NCBI RefSeq assembly: GCF_038502225.1
Contig: NC_091369.1
Coordinates: forward strand, 13,653,969 to 13,717,968
From: Cherax quadricarinatus
Lineage: Eukaryota > Arthropoda > Malacostraca > Decapoda > Parastacidae
Direction of reading: 5' to 3'
DNA: 64,000 nucleotides
How positions within the stretch are numbered: the first letter of the stretch is position 1; each line of letters begins with the position of its first letter. A model generated the notes under the pieces. That model saw only the letters and a list, made by a program, of their open reading frames with translations, was not told where the DNA came from and made no database searches. A program made the position numbers and the translations under genes. Positions 10,245 through 20,899 of the stretch are shown one piece after another.

Positions 10245-10350
10245 GAAGATGTCTTAAACATGTCCTAATGTTTCCATCCGTACTGGGGATCGAACCGCAA
10301 ACCTCAGTGTGTGAGCTGAGCGCTAGTATTCCACCTACGATTACACTATA
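10245..10350 (-). repeat. SINE-2 (tRNA-related), 5' half
   Basis: The minus strand contains GGTTCGATCCCCAGTACGG (B box) and an A-box region with GCGCTCAGCTCACACAC. It matches the copies at 10722 and 49508. Confidence 0.7.
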
Positions 10351-10524
10351 AGAAAGGAAAATATAATGCTTCAATGCATAATTTTTGAGAAATTATATCA
10401 ACATGTTAAAAGGAAGAGACGTACACGAGGATTTCTGAAACACATGACAGTGATAGAAAACAGATCATTCCACAAAGGAATATTAACAATAAAAACATAA
10501 AGAATGGAAACCATATAACAAACT

Positions 10525-10640
10525 GGGAATTATCCCACGGCGAGTTAGTCCTAAAACTCAAAGGCCATGGGTTCAACCCCCACCCGTTCCGTGTTCTGTT
10601 CACAATCGTGGTATTACGATTTCTCGAGTCAATAAAGAAT
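10525..10640 (+). repeat. SINE-1-type element with a different body
   Basis: GAGTTAGTCCTAAAACTC, the B box GGTTCAACCCCCACCC, and the diagnostic tail CAATCGTGGTATTACGATTT followed by CGAGTCA. The body differs from the other SINE-1 copies, which suggests a tail shared by more than one tRNA-derived head. Confidence 0.65.
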
Positions 10641-10721
10641 AGTCTTATGGAAGGTGTTGGGAGCTATGTAAACCAGAAAGGGCTTTTCTTTTACACAATC
10701 AATTTTATAGTCTAAGAGCAT

Positions 10722-10881
10722 CCCCTAGGATGCCACCCACACCAGGCACCTACTTACTACTAGGTGAACAGGGGCAGCCGGTGTAAAGAAACATGCCCAA
10801 CATTTCCACCCGTACCGGGGACAGAACCACGGACACTCAATGTGTGAGCTGAATGCGCTACCACCCGAGCCACGGGACACC
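10722..10881 (-). repeat. SINE-2, near full length
   Basis: The minus strand starts with a tRNA-like GTGGCTCGGGTGGTAGCGC (A box). It has GGTTCTGTCCCCGGTACGGG (B box), then a tRNA-unrelated part including GTTTCTTTACACCGGCTGCC, and ends with CACCTAGTAGTAAGTAGGTG. Confidence 0.8.
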
Positions 10882-11165
10882 TTGAAAATGCATAAGCCAG
10901 CCAGTTAACAAACTTACCAGAGTTTCTAACATGCCAGAAATAAATATTCAAATGTAAGTAGAGAGGAAGAAGAAAGATTTTAAAAGGTAAATGATAGATA
11001 CGAGAAAATAAGAACCAGATATTTTAATCGTGATTATAAAACAAAGTAAATGAAGGTCAAATACAAATAATGAGAGATGACGGGAAAATAAACAAGGTAA
11101 AGTAAGAAAAGTGAGGAATTAAATAGAAAGTTTCCGAGAGAGTTCGCGAAAGATGTTTTATGAAG

Positions 11166-12354
11166 GAACTCACAGAGCCAGGAGAAAGTGAACCAAGTTG
11201 ACTCACAGAGCCAGGAGAAAGTGAACCAAGTTGACTCACAGAGCCAGGAGAGAGTGAACCAGGTTGACTCACAGAGCCAGGAGAAAGTGAACCAGGTTGA
11301 CTCACAGAGCCAGGAGAGAGTGAAGCAGGTTGACTCACAGAGCCAGGAGAGAGTGAACCAGGTTGACTCACAGAGCCAGGAGAAAGTGAACCAGGTAGAC
11401 TCACAAAGCCAGGAGAAAGTGAACCAGGTTGACTCACAGAGCCAGGAGAGAGTGAAGCAGGTTGACTCACAGAGCCAGGAGAAAGCGAACCAGGTTGACT
11501 CACAGAGCCAGGAGAAAGTGAACCAGGTAGACTCACATAGCCAGGAGAAAGTGAACCAGGTTGACTCACAGAGCCAGGAGAAAGTGAACCAGGTTGACTC
11601 ACAGAGCCAGGAGAAAGTGAACCAGGTTGACTCACAGAGCCAGGAGAAAGTGAACCAGGTTGACTCACAGAGCCAGGAGAAAGTGAACCAGGTTGACTCA
11701 CAGAGCCAGGAGAGAGTGAAGCAGGTTGACTCACAAAGCCAGGAGAAAGTGAACCAGGTTGACTCACAGAGCCAGGAGAAAGTGAACCAGATTGACTCAC
11801 AGAGCCAGGAGAAAGTGAACCAGGTTGACTCACAGAGCCAGGAGAAAGTGAACCAGGTTGACTCACAGAGCCAGGAGAAAGTGAACCAGGTTGACTCACA
11901 GAACCAGGAGAAAGTGAACCAGGTTGACTCACAGAGCCAGGAGAAAGTGAACTAGGTTGACTCACAGAACCAGGAGAAAGTGAACCAGGTTGACTCACAC
12001 AGCCAGGAGAGAGTGAAGCAGGTTGACTCACAAAGCCAGGAGAAAGTGAACCAGGTTGACTCACAGAGCCAGGAGAAAGTGAACCAGGTTGACTCACAGA
12101 GCCAGGAGAAAGTGAACCAGGTTGACTCACAAAGCCAGGAGAAAGTGAACCAGGTAGACTCACAAAGCCAGGAGAGAGTGAACCAGGTTGACCCACAAAG
12201 CCAGGAGAGAGTGAACCAGGTTGACCCACAAAGCCAGGAGAGAGTGAACCAGGTTGACTCACAAAGCCAGGAGAGAGTGAACCAGGTTGACTCACAAAGC
12301 CAGGAGAGAGTGAACCAGGTTGACCCACAAAGCCAGGAGAGAGTGAACCAGGTA
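11166..12354. repeat. 33-bp satellite, about 36 copies, apparently grown inside a LINE-A tail
   Basis: The unit contains GACTCACAGAGCCAGGAG, AAAGTGAAC and CAGGTT. One strand reads an 11-residue repeat (VNQVDSQSQEK) and the other LSPGSVSQPGS. Both stay open because 33 is divisible by three and the unit has no stop. Sequence right after the array (AGGCCAGTATAAGAGG, then GAGGAGCCGAGACTCCACC) aligns in order with the LINE-A tail. The unit itself resembles the preceding LINE-A segment (CTCACGGCTCAGGGAGAGTG). No gene is called. Confidence 0.9.
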
Positions 12355-12486
12355 GAGGCCAGTATAAGAGGGGGGGGTGAGGAGCCGAGACTCCACCTCC
12401 GAAGACACAAACAGGTAAGCACAAAAATAGGTGAGTAAACACACACACGTGTGATTCGACCCCCTGCAGCCTCGTATAGGTGAGTA
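12355..12486 (+). mobile_element. Two nested LINE-A tails separated by (AC)n
   Basis: The first tail ends AATAGGTGAGTA at 12437 and is followed by a short AC run. A second, shorter tail then reads TGATTCGACCCCCTGCAGCC and TCGTATAGGTGAGTAC. Confidence 0.78.
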
Positions 12487-12614
12487 CACACATACACACA
12501 CACATACACACACACATACACACACACATACACACACATACACACACACATACACACACACATACACACACACATACACACACACATACACACACATACA
12601 CACACACATACACA

Positions 12615-12655
<41 letters not shown>

Positions 12656-12656
12656 A

Positions 12657-12701
<45 letters not shown>

Positions 12702-12722
12702 ACACACACACATACACACACA
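12487..12722. repeat. (AC)n / (ACACAT)n microsatellite
   Basis: Mixed AC and ACACACAT repeats between two LINE-A tails. Confidence 0.96.
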
Positions 12723-12768
12723 CCTCTGTGTGACGCGACCCCCTACAACCACATATAGGTAAGTACAT
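12723..12768 (+). mobile_element. Third LINE-A tail in the same tract
   Basis: TGTGACGCGACCCCCTACAA, then CCACATATAGGTAAGTAC, then a degraded AC end. Confidence 0.7.
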
Positions 12769-12925
12769 ACAAACACATATCATTATTTCCCCTCTTGATG
12801 TCGGTAAGGGTCTCTTGTTCCAAGGATGTGGATGTATCATTGTCTTGGATCAAATCTGATTACTTGCCTATTTTTAGGTGCAGGTTAACCCTTAAGGGTT
12901 TATCGCTTCCCCATGATAAAAAAAT

Positions 12926-13110
12926 CAATAAAAACAAAAAAACAAAAACGGTAGAAACACAAAATAAAAATGAAAAAAAAGCAAAAAAAAAAATAAAAAA
13001 ACAAACAGAAAAAATAAACAAAAACAATAAAAAACAAAAAAACAAACAGAAAAAATAAAAACAATAAAAAACAAAAGGCAAGAACAAAAGTAATAACAGC
13101 AAAAACATCA
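12926..13110. repeat. A-rich low-complexity tract
   Basis: Runs of AAAAACA and AATAAAA. The Lys/Asn-rich open frames are compositional. Confidence 0.85.
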
Positions 13111-13127
13111 ATACTCTTCCCTATTAC

Positions 13128-13700
13128 ACTCCTTCCTCTCCCACGTCCCCTTTATCTTCCTCTCTCTCTCCTTTCATCCTACCGTAACATCAATTACTTT
13201 TCTCCCTTCCTCTCCCTCGTCCCCTTTATCTTCCTCTCTCTCTCCTTTCATTCTACCGTAACATCAATTACTTTTCTCCCTTCCTCTCCCTCGTATCTTC
13301 CTCTCTCTCTCTCCCCTCATCATAACATCAATTACTTTTCTCCCTTCCTCTCCCTCGTCCCCTTTATCTTCCTCTCTCTCTCCCTTTCATTCTACTAACG
13401 TCCGTAATTCTATCAAATTACTTTTCTCCCTTCCTCTCCCTCGTCCCCTTTATCTTCCTCTCTCTCTCTCCTTTCATTCTACCGTAACGTCAATTACTTT
13501 TCTCCCTTCCTCTCCCTCGTCCCCTTTATCTTCCTCTCTCTCTCTCCCCTCATCCTACCGTAACATCAATTACTTTTCTCCCTTCCTCTCCCTCGTCCCC
13601 TTTATCTTCCTCTCTCTCTCTCCCCTCATCCTACCGTAACATCAATTACTTTTCTCCCTTCCTCTCCCTCGTCCCCTTTATCTTCCCTTCCTTTTCCAAG
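13128..13700. repeat. Pyrimidine-rich satellite, unit about 74 bp
   Basis: About seven copies containing CCCCTTTATCTTCCTCTCTC, CTACCGTAACATCAATTACT and TTTCTCCCTTCCTCTCCC. Two copies carry deletions or a small insertion near CTAACGTCCGTAATTCTATC. Confidence 0.92.
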
Positions 13701-13767
13701 ACTTCTCTCACAATCTTTCACCCTTAGTAAATAAAGACGAAGAAAAAGACCTTGCCAGGGTCTTTAA

Positions 13768-13868
13768 ACTCCGATAAGCAAAGAACTTAAAAAAGGAGGA
13801 TCACTGCAGCAGGCCTACTGGCCCGTCCTTCTCAAACAACAAACCCACTAAGAAAAATATTTCCCCAT
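13768..13868. repeat. Interspersed repeat family X, second copy
   Basis: AGAACTTAAAAAAGGAGGAT, CACTGCAGCAGGCCTACTGG and AACCCACTAAGAAAAATATT match 9836-9945. Confidence 0.65.
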
Positions 13869-13921
13869 TTTTCAGTTTTTTCCAAGGAAAAATAAATCAT
13901 AAAATGTGGTTTATTTCCATT

Positions 13922-14705
13922 GGTGGCCTTGCTTTCCCTCGCCCAGGATGCGACCCTCAACAGTCGATTGATACCCAGGTACCCGCTTACTGCTAGGTAG
14001 AAGAGGGCAGCTTATGTATGGAGATTAGCACTCTTGTATCTGTTTCCTGTTCGTGAATATAAACAGTGCCTATAAGAACACACCCAGGTACCTATTTACT
14101 GCTAGGTGAACATAAGCAGTGGGTACAAGGAAACTAACACCCAGGCACCTATTTACTGCTAGGTGAACATAAGCAGTGGGTATAAGGAAACTAAGATCCA
14201 GATACCTATTTATAAGTGAACATGAACAATGGGTATAGGGAAACTAACACCCAGGTACCTATTTACTATGTGAACATAAGCAGTGGGTACAAGGAAACAC
14301 CCAGGTACCTATTTACTGCTAGGTGAACATAAGCAGTGGGTATAAGGAAACTAACCTACCTATTTATAAGTGAACATGAACAGTGGACATAAGGAAACTA
14401 ACATCCAGGTACCTATTTACTGCTAGATGAACATAAGCAGTGGGCATAAGGAAACTAGCATCCAGGTACCTATTTACTGCTAGATGAACATAAGCAGTGG
14501 GTATAAGGAAACTAACCTACCTATTTATAAGTGAACATTAACAGTGGACATAAGGAAACTAACACCCAGGTACCTATTTACTGCTAGGTGAACAAGGGTA
14601 GCGAATGTTACAAAACTTGCCTATATGTTTCGTCGTTCCCGGGTATTGAACCATGACAATTTCGGTTGTGAGAACTCACTAGCACTAAGCAACGGTTCCA
14701 CTGGC
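13922..14705 (-). repeat. SINE-2 copy whose middle has expanded into a minisatellite
   Basis: The outer parts are ordinary SINE-2: CCTCGCCCAGGATGCGACCC at 13935 and the B-box side near 14630-14690 (CCCGGGTATTGAACC). Between them, 14080-14610 holds about ten copies of a ~57-bp unit: CCAGGTACCTATTTACTGCT, AGGTGAACATAAGCAGTGGG, TATAAGGAAACTAAC. That unit is the internal segment present once in normal SINE-2 copies. Some units are shortened (CTACCTATTTATAAGTGAAC). Confidence 0.82.
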
Positions 14706-14819
14706 CCCGCAGCATCGAGCTGGATGATGTTGGTTAATGAGGTTTAAAGCTTATCGACTACATCATTGTTATTAAAGGCTGCATGTAACCTATCTAGTAC
14801 AAGAACATAATGTGAAGAC

Positions 14820-15100
14820 AGTAGAACTATATACGAAAGATGAGGTGATCAGTCCCTACATTTTTCTCATTATGTCCTTGTACTGGTAAAGCCACTGGAT
14901 GGTGAAACGTCTACAGAAATGCCCAGATGCTGCACATGTGTCTAATTCATCTTGTCGATATTCCATAACATGAGCCTGGTCACAGACCGGGCCGCTGGGG
15001 CGCTGACCCCCGGAACTCTCTCTCCAGGTATACCATTCACGTACAAGAATATTTTGTGGCAGCGTTTCGCTCTCCAGTAGCTTTGTCAAGTCGTTAAGAA
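14820..15100 (+). mobile_element. Penelope-like terminal-repeat fragment (HH-A) with a related unit
   Basis: GATGAGGTGATCAGTCCCTA, an HH-A motif, GCTGCACATGTGTCTAATTC and TTGTCGATATTCC match the element ends at 33.5, 50.2, 52.9 and 57.4 kb. The minus strand at 15056-15096 has a related stem (GCT..AGC before GAAACG). The link to Penelope-like elements is inferred from the hammerhead architecture. No RT/GIY-YIG frame is present. Confidence 0.5.
14878..14916 (+). ncRNA. Hammerhead-like motif, subfamily HH-A
   Basis: Stem I TTGTA/TACAG (four Watson-Crick pairs plus G-T). The box is CTGGTAA with A6 and G8 changed, then an extra A. Stem II is GCC/GGT, followed by GAAAC and GTC. Confidence 0.45.
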
Positions 15101-15119
15101 TATTTTAGTCACCAAAATA

Positions 15120-15765
15120 TGGACAAAAGTCAACAGTCAGTATACACAGGACTAACGTCAACAGTCAGTATAAGGACTAAAGTCAACAGTCATTATAGAC
15201 AGGACTAAAGTCAACTGTCAGTATACATAGGAATAAAGTCAACAGTCAGTATACACAGGACTATAATCAACAGTCAGTATACACAGGTCTAAAGTCAACA
15301 GTCAGTATGCACGGGACTAAAGTCAACAGTCAGTATAGACAGGACTAAAGTCAACTGTCAGTATACATAGGACTAAAGTCAAGAGTCAGTATACACAGGA
15401 CTAAATTCAACAGTCAGTTTACATAGGACTAAAGTCAACAGTCAGTTTACATAGGACTAAAGTCAACTGTCAGTATACATAGGACTAAAGTCAAGAGTCA
15501 GTATACACAGGATTAAATTCAACAGTCAGTTTACATAGGACTAAAGTCAGCAGTCAGTATACACAGGACTAAAGTCAACAGTCGGTTTACACAGGACTAA
15601 AGTCAACAGTCGGTTTACACAGGACTAAAGTCAACAGTCAGTTTACATAGGACTAAAGTCAACAGTCAGTATACACAGGACTAACGTCAACAGTCAGTAT
15701 ACACAGGACTACAGTCAACAGTCAGTATACACAAGACTACAGTCAACAGTCAGTTTACACACAGA
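15120..15765. repeat. 28-bp satellite
   Basis: About 23 copies of ACAGGACTAAAGTCAACAGT followed by CAGTATAC, with TTTACATA variants. Confidence 0.94.
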
Positions 15766-16024
15766 GAGACATGTACCTCTCGCTGTATATATTATGTATA
15801 TCTTGCGTAGCCGAAAATTTTTTGAAATTCTCGTCCGAAATTCGGATTGAAATATTTGAGGAATGTCAGTGGGGAGAAAATTTCGACAATGTGGCGAAGC
15901 AACCGTGCCCAGGTAAAATTCAGAGTCAGAAAAAATAACAGAGAAAAGGGAACGAAAATAAATAAGAAACCGAACGAATTTAAATATAGAAGTTCCCCCT
16001 CAAAGTATTGCAAATGAACTACTG

Positions 16025-16310
16025 AAAGAGAGTGACGACAAAGACTGTTAACTGTGATGACAAAGGAAGTGTCGACAATGACGACAAAGACAGTGACAAC
16101 AAAGTGTCGACAGTGAGGACAAAGACTGTCAACAGTGACAAAGTGTTTACAGTGACGACAAAGTGTCGACAGTCACGACAGTCAACAGTGACGACAGTGT
16201 TGACAAAGGCTGTAGAAAAAAACAGTGTCGACCAAGAGTGTTGACAGTGTCGACAAAGACAGTGTCGAGAAAAGTGCCGACAAAGACAAGGCCGTCTATT
16301 TTAAAACTAG
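16025..16310. repeat. Degenerate GTCGACA / GACAAAG repeat
   Basis: Irregular short units (GTGACGACAAAG, GTGTCGACAG) with the GTCGAC palindrome recurring. The Asp/Lys-rich 70-codon frame is repeat-encoded. Confidence 0.75.
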
Positions 16311-16503
16311 ACTGAGAAAGGTAACGAAAATGTAAGAGGCGAGGGGGAAACTAAAGCAAATCAATATTCAGAAAATACACATCAGTTGTACTTTTAAATA
16401 AATACACAAATAAAAAGATTATATAACAGCAGAAAGAGGAAAAATATATATATGAATATGTCTTAAAAAAGGGGTTACAAGTCCTGATACAGAGAGAAAA
16501 CCT

Positions 16504-16541
16504 TGGACGACGTTTCGGTCCTTCCTGAACCATTATCATGT
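16504..16541 (-). ncRNA. Hammerhead-like motif, subfamily HH-B
   Basis: Minus strand: ATGATAA, extra T, stem II GGTTC/GGACC (five pairs including T-G, loop AGGAA), GAAAC, GTC. The position equivalent to C3 is A, so probably inactive. Confidence 0.42.
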
Positions 16542-16828
16542 ATGGACTCGACATCTGAGCAGGAAATTTACGCCTCAAAGTGCGAATAATTCGCTTAAAA
16601 AACTAATTTAAGTAATGGGGGGAACAGAAGTAATTTTATTAAAGGAATATGGAAAGAAATACAACTAGAGGAAGATTTCAGTACTACAGCAATGAAATAT
16701 TTCTATTGCTATATTTTTATTGCTATATTACTGAAATATTTTATTGCTATAACATATAAGCCAGACTTATCGACAAACATCTCGTCCTCAATATAAAAAA
16801 AATGAATTGATGTTTTATTATGTAGAAA

Positions 16829-16863
16829 GACAATGGTCCAGAAGGGACCAAAACACCGTCGCC
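16829..16863 (+). ncRNA. Hammerhead-like motif, subfamily HH-B, decayed
   Basis: Plus strand: AGACAAT, stem II GGTCC/GGACC with loop AGAAG, then AAAAC in place of GAAAC. The stem is perfect but both core boxes are degraded. Confidence 0.35.
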
Positions 16864-16899
16864 AGTTTAGGTTGATGGTGATTTGTTCCAACCACGGCA

Positions 16900-17936
16900 T
16901 TGTAGCTTTTTTTTCTTTCTAAATAATAATTATTAATCAAACTTGTTCTTTAAAATGTATTTTAGGGAAACAATATTAAGGCTTCATAGTAATGAAAAAG
17001 GCTGACACCTTTTAAAAGGACAAACCTATAGAGGGTGAAAAATTTTTTAGGAGTGATAAAAAAAATTGAAAAATTATGGAGAAAAACGTTTTCGTACCGA
17101 AAAATAGTGTATAATTCTGGCAACATGTTGATGTAATTAGCTTGTTTCTATCAAATTTCTAAGTATTTTTTTTTCCAGAAATGTAATTTTTTTGTTCTTG
17201 CTGCCATCAAAATTACGATTACGATTTTTATGATTGTTTCATTCTAAATACACTACATTGCAACTTTTCTGAGGACTCATTCAAATTCAGGGAGAGATAA
17301 CAGTTCAGTCACCTGTGGAATGTTAACATGTGTTAAAGCGTGCAACATACTGAAATGTGGCGCGCAAGGACCGTAGAGTTTTACAGAAAACTCAGGAATA
17401 AGTCGACATTATTTTTCATTTTTGGCGAAAAGTATTTATAGGAGTGTCATGATTTTTGCACACGTTATCGAGTAATAATGGTTCTACTAGCATGCAAAAG
17501 GGATTTGCGATATTTTTTGCCGCTTTGTTTTTATTGATTTTTTCTCCCCAAAAAATCATTAAAAAAATAATAAACTTCAATATTTTTTATTATGCAATCT
17601 ATTGATATTTTCGCTCAAAGGGGTTAGTACCAAGATTATCTATCATCTGATGTCAACTAAAGCATTGTACATTTTACCAATTTTGTAGGTAAGGGAGAGT
17701 TTAATGCCCTATACAATAGGGTATCATTTTTTTTCCATCTATCTATTAATGCAAGAAGTCACTACAAACAGGCCTCAAATGCTGCTTAAACCACTGTAAA
17801 AATTTCACTGAATTTGGACCAAAAAAAAAAAAAAAAAGATTTCGCTAGCACCTCCTAAGCTTCCCGATAAGATATTTGTTGTTGTTAATAAATGAACCCA
17901 AAGCCCTTACAGGAAGAAAGGAGTGAACATGAAAAA
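16900..17936. other. Unassigned AT-rich stretch
   Basis: No open frame, tandem array or recognisable mobile element. Contains several A or T homopolymers. Could be old single-copy or fully decayed element DNA. Confidence 0.5.
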
Positions 17937-18039
17937 GGTATACATTACCAACATGTTGATAAGACACATGTGTAACAGTTAAGATACTTAACTGTTACAT
18001 ATGTTTGTTACTTATCAACATGGCAGTATTGTATACCAT
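17937..18039. mobile_element. Foldback of two element ends
   Basis: Arms GGTATACATTACC..CATGTTGATAAG..GTAACAGTTAAG and its inverted partner (ending GTATTGTATACC) meet at 17984/17989. The arm contains ATGTTGATAAGACACATGTG. This is the reverse complement of the segment after the HH-A motif in other copies (CACATGTGTCTAATTTATCA), so it looks like two element 3' ends joined head to head. Confidence 0.6.
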
Positions 18040-18059
18040 TGTCATATTAACTCTGTCAG

Positions 18060-18440
18060 ACACTGTAACACAACCGTATCTTGGCACAAAAAAAAAAAAA
18101 CTTGGACGACTTTTTCAAGTGAGAAGGGATGGTTTTGAGAGAGACATGACCTCTTAATTAATGATTACATTTTTTCTTCTGCCAGTGGACTACGCATCAC
18201 CTTCTGACAGTATATGTCTCCATACTGTCGCTTCAAACTTCACATTGCTCCAGACTATGGAACAAAACTCCTCTCCAGGCTGAAGGACTTAACCACCTCA
18301 GAATTACATCTTCAAGGGTAATGGATTGATTACATCCTCTTCACGTCTCTATTGCATCTAGAAACTCTTCTGTACTCGACTGAAGAAGCCTACTGTGTAG
18401 GTGAAACATTTCGGAATAAACTGTCGCGCTTGTTTAACTT
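18060..18440 (+). mobile_element. Terminal-repeat fragment with HH-A motif
   Basis: GTCAGACACTGTAACA is shared with 52650. After diverged sequence comes GAATTACATCTTCAAGGG, an HH-A unit and GGAATAAACTGTCGCGC. The AATAAA just after the motif is in the same place as in the copies at 52.9 and 57.5 kb. Confidence 0.5.
18376..18414 (+). ncRNA. Hammerhead-like motif, subfamily HH-A, well preserved
   Basis: Stem I TCGA/TCGG (four pairs with one T-G). The box CTGAAGA matches CUGANGA, followed by an extra A. Stem II is GCCTAC/GTAGGT with loop TGT, followed by GAAAC and ATT. Stems I and II both differ from the 33.6 and 57.5 kb copies with compensating changes. Confidence 0.5.
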
Positions 18441-18544
18441 ATCAACAGGAAGAAAGGGCCAGGGGAGACATGTTAATTGCATAAAAGATACTCGGAGGAT
18501 TCGACATGGCGAATTAAGAAAAGCGTGGGACAGAGGCTTTGGAG

Positions 18545-18960
18545 TATATATGGAAGTTAAAGATACAGAGAGAAGGGGATGTTAGGAAATACCTGTTTTT
18601 ACACACACATAGGGAGAAACGAGAAGAATGAACTGGTCGAGATGTTGGAATAAAATTTTACACAATTCCACAGTACACGAGATGTTGGAATAAAATTTTA
18701 CACAATTCCACAGTACACGAGATGTTGGAATAAAATTTTACACAATTCCACAGTACACGAGATGTTGGAATAAAATTTTACACAATTCCACAGTACACGA
18801 GATGTTGGAATAAAATTTTACACAATTCCACAGTACACGAGATGTTGGAATAAAATTTTACACAATTCCACAGTACACGATTCCAATTGTAGGATAAGAG
18901 GCGAGACTAGGAGCTGAGACTCGACCCCCAGCAAACACAACACGGCAAGTACAAGCCAGG
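18545..18960 (+). mobile_element. LINE-A 3' end interrupted by a 40-bp array
   Basis: The left part reads GAAGTTAAAGATACAGAGAG, then GGGATGTTAGGAAATACC (the DVRKY block). After the array comes GATAAGAGGCGAGACTAGGA, then GCTGAGACTCGACCCCCAGC and ACGGCAAGTAC, which is the LINE-A tail in the correct order. No (AC)n follows here. Confidence 0.65.
18639..18878. repeat. Six identical 40-bp tandem copies
   Basis: The unit begins GAGATGTTGGAATAAAATTT and ends TACACAATTCCACAGTACAC. It repeats every 40 bases with no visible difference, lying inside the LINE-A tail. Perfect identity means very recent amplification, homogenisation or an assembly effect. Confidence 0.97.
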
Positions 18961-19363
18961 AATCACACCCACATTAAAAAACCCATCATAAGTATGATAT
19001 TATCACATTATTAGTGTTCAAAAAATACTTTATCTGATGAATCTATTATGAAATTTTAATTACCAATAGTACCCCCATCCCATAATTAATGGAAAAATAC
19101 GGTTATTTCCGAAAAACTGACAATATTAACATGTTAATCGGAGGTTAACTCGTCCTTAACCTCCGACACAAGCCGCCGCATTTTGTAACATTTATGTGAG
19201 GTTATAAATTCCTCTGGCATTAATGGCGGTAATTGTATTAGTTAAACAACAGCGTTACCAGAGTTATACTAATTAAATAATATAAATATTAACAATTATT
19301 AGAGTTTGTATACCATTTTATCATAATGAAATTTAATTGACTGGAAAAAAAATTCATATAAAA

Positions 19364-19370
<7 letters not shown>

Positions 19371-19425
<55 letters not shown>
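19371..19425. repeat. (TA)n microsatellite
   Basis: About 27 TA dinucleotides followed by a short (AAT)n. Confidence 0.96.
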
Positions 19426-19429
<4 letters not shown>

Positions 19430-19820
19430 TAATAATAATAATAATAAAAAACCATCGTTTGCAGAAAAACTTTTCTTAAAAAATTCCAGCTCAAATAGCA
19501 AATAAAAATTATTATATTGAAATTCAAATTAAATTTGACCCACCTAGTGATTTTTCAACTTACGAATGAAAAAAAAATAAGAATAAAAAAAAGAACAGAA
19601 ATGGCCGAATGATTCCATTTTTTTTTTGCAGAGTATACAAAGACTCATTACGTGGAAACAGGGAAGCCTCCAACACCCGTGTCTCTGTAGCTCAGAAACC
19701 TCTTCTAATTAACTCCGACATTTTTTGCACCCCAGGACGGCCGGGGAAAAGCGAGGAGCTGAGAGAGTTGTCAGGCTAAAAGTGAAATATGTTGTCTTTC
19801 CTGGGATAACAAAGTGAGCT
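19430..19820. other. Unassigned spacer
   Basis: AT-rich, no repeats or reading frames that can be supported. Confidence 0.5.
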
Positions 19821-20105
19821 CGTAAAACACAAAGGAGAAACTATTTTAAATATACAAAGGAGACACCATTTGAAGTAGACAAAAGAGAAACTATTTTTAA
19901 CATACAAATGAGAAACTATTTTAAATATGCAAAGGAGAAAATTAATTTATAGCTACGAGGGAACAACGATTTTTAAATATTCAGGGGAAAATCCTATTTT
20001 ATACGTACAAATGAGAAATTATTTTGAATATAAAAAAGAGAAACTATTTTAAATGCACAAAGGAGAAACCATTTAAAATATACAAAGGGGAAACGATTTT
20101 AAATG
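19820..20105. repeat. Degenerate minisatellite, unit about 30 bp
   Basis: About nine diverged copies of AAAGGAGAAACTATTTTAAA TATAC-type units. Confidence 0.75.
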
Positions 20106-20329
20106 TAAAGATTCTTTTTAATATGACGTGAATTAATTAAACACGCTGGGAATTCATTGAATATAATGAGGATTCCAAAAAATGTATTGTGAATACGTAA
20201 AATATTCCCGACAGCTATAAAATACACTGGATATTCATTAATTACACAGGAGCTCATGGAATGCACTGTATGGAAAACACAAAATACAAAATTATGGAAA
20301 TATACATTAAAATACACATGCACCTACAC

Positions 20330-20895
20330 ACTGAGAGCGTAGGACTTCAACCCCGAGTGTATGGAATTTGTAAATATAATTTATATGCACTGAAACGTAA
20401 TTAATGTAATAGAAATGCAACGCAAAAAAATGCCTATGGGATCCGTGAAATGCGTAACTGTGTTCCAGACGTTATCAGAAATCATTAGCACAGCTGGCAA
20501 AGGGGTTTTAACTTAGATATTCGTCTTTCTAAAGAGGATTTCAAAGCTCTTGTTTAAGAGGGTGAAACATCGTCTACTACCACTAACGCTAATAATAATT
20601 ATAATATGCAAAACAACTATGCACTTAGTATAACTGGTACTACCACCATTAATTATATTACTACTGCATATAACAGCAATAATAATACTAATAATAATCA
20701 CTCGGGATTTAGCTGGTAAACCAAATAGTTATTAGAATACAGAAAATAATTTACCGAAAACATTGTCCAAAATTGATTCAGAAATTCCTGATACATAATC
20801 AGAATCTCGCAGACACATCAAGAATCTACAAACGAGGTCAAATTCTCTTAATATCAATTGCTTTGTGCAACAAGTCAATGCATGACAGCGGCAGG
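20330..20895. other. Unassigned spacer
   Basis: AT-rich with AAT-type short runs near 20590-20700. Nothing else recognised. Confidence 0.5.
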
Positions 20896-20899
20896 CAGG

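Noticed and set aside
11057..12721. 554-codon frame and VNQVDSQSQEK repeat frame, which look like a secreted repeat protein
   Set aside because: 33-bp satellite merged with (AC)n. Opposite strands both open, and no conserved start or end.
15056..15096. Further hammerhead motif (minus strand)
   Set aside because: The GCT/AGC stem and GAAACG are present, but the box is CTTGACAA and stem I does not pair, so it is noted only as a related relic.
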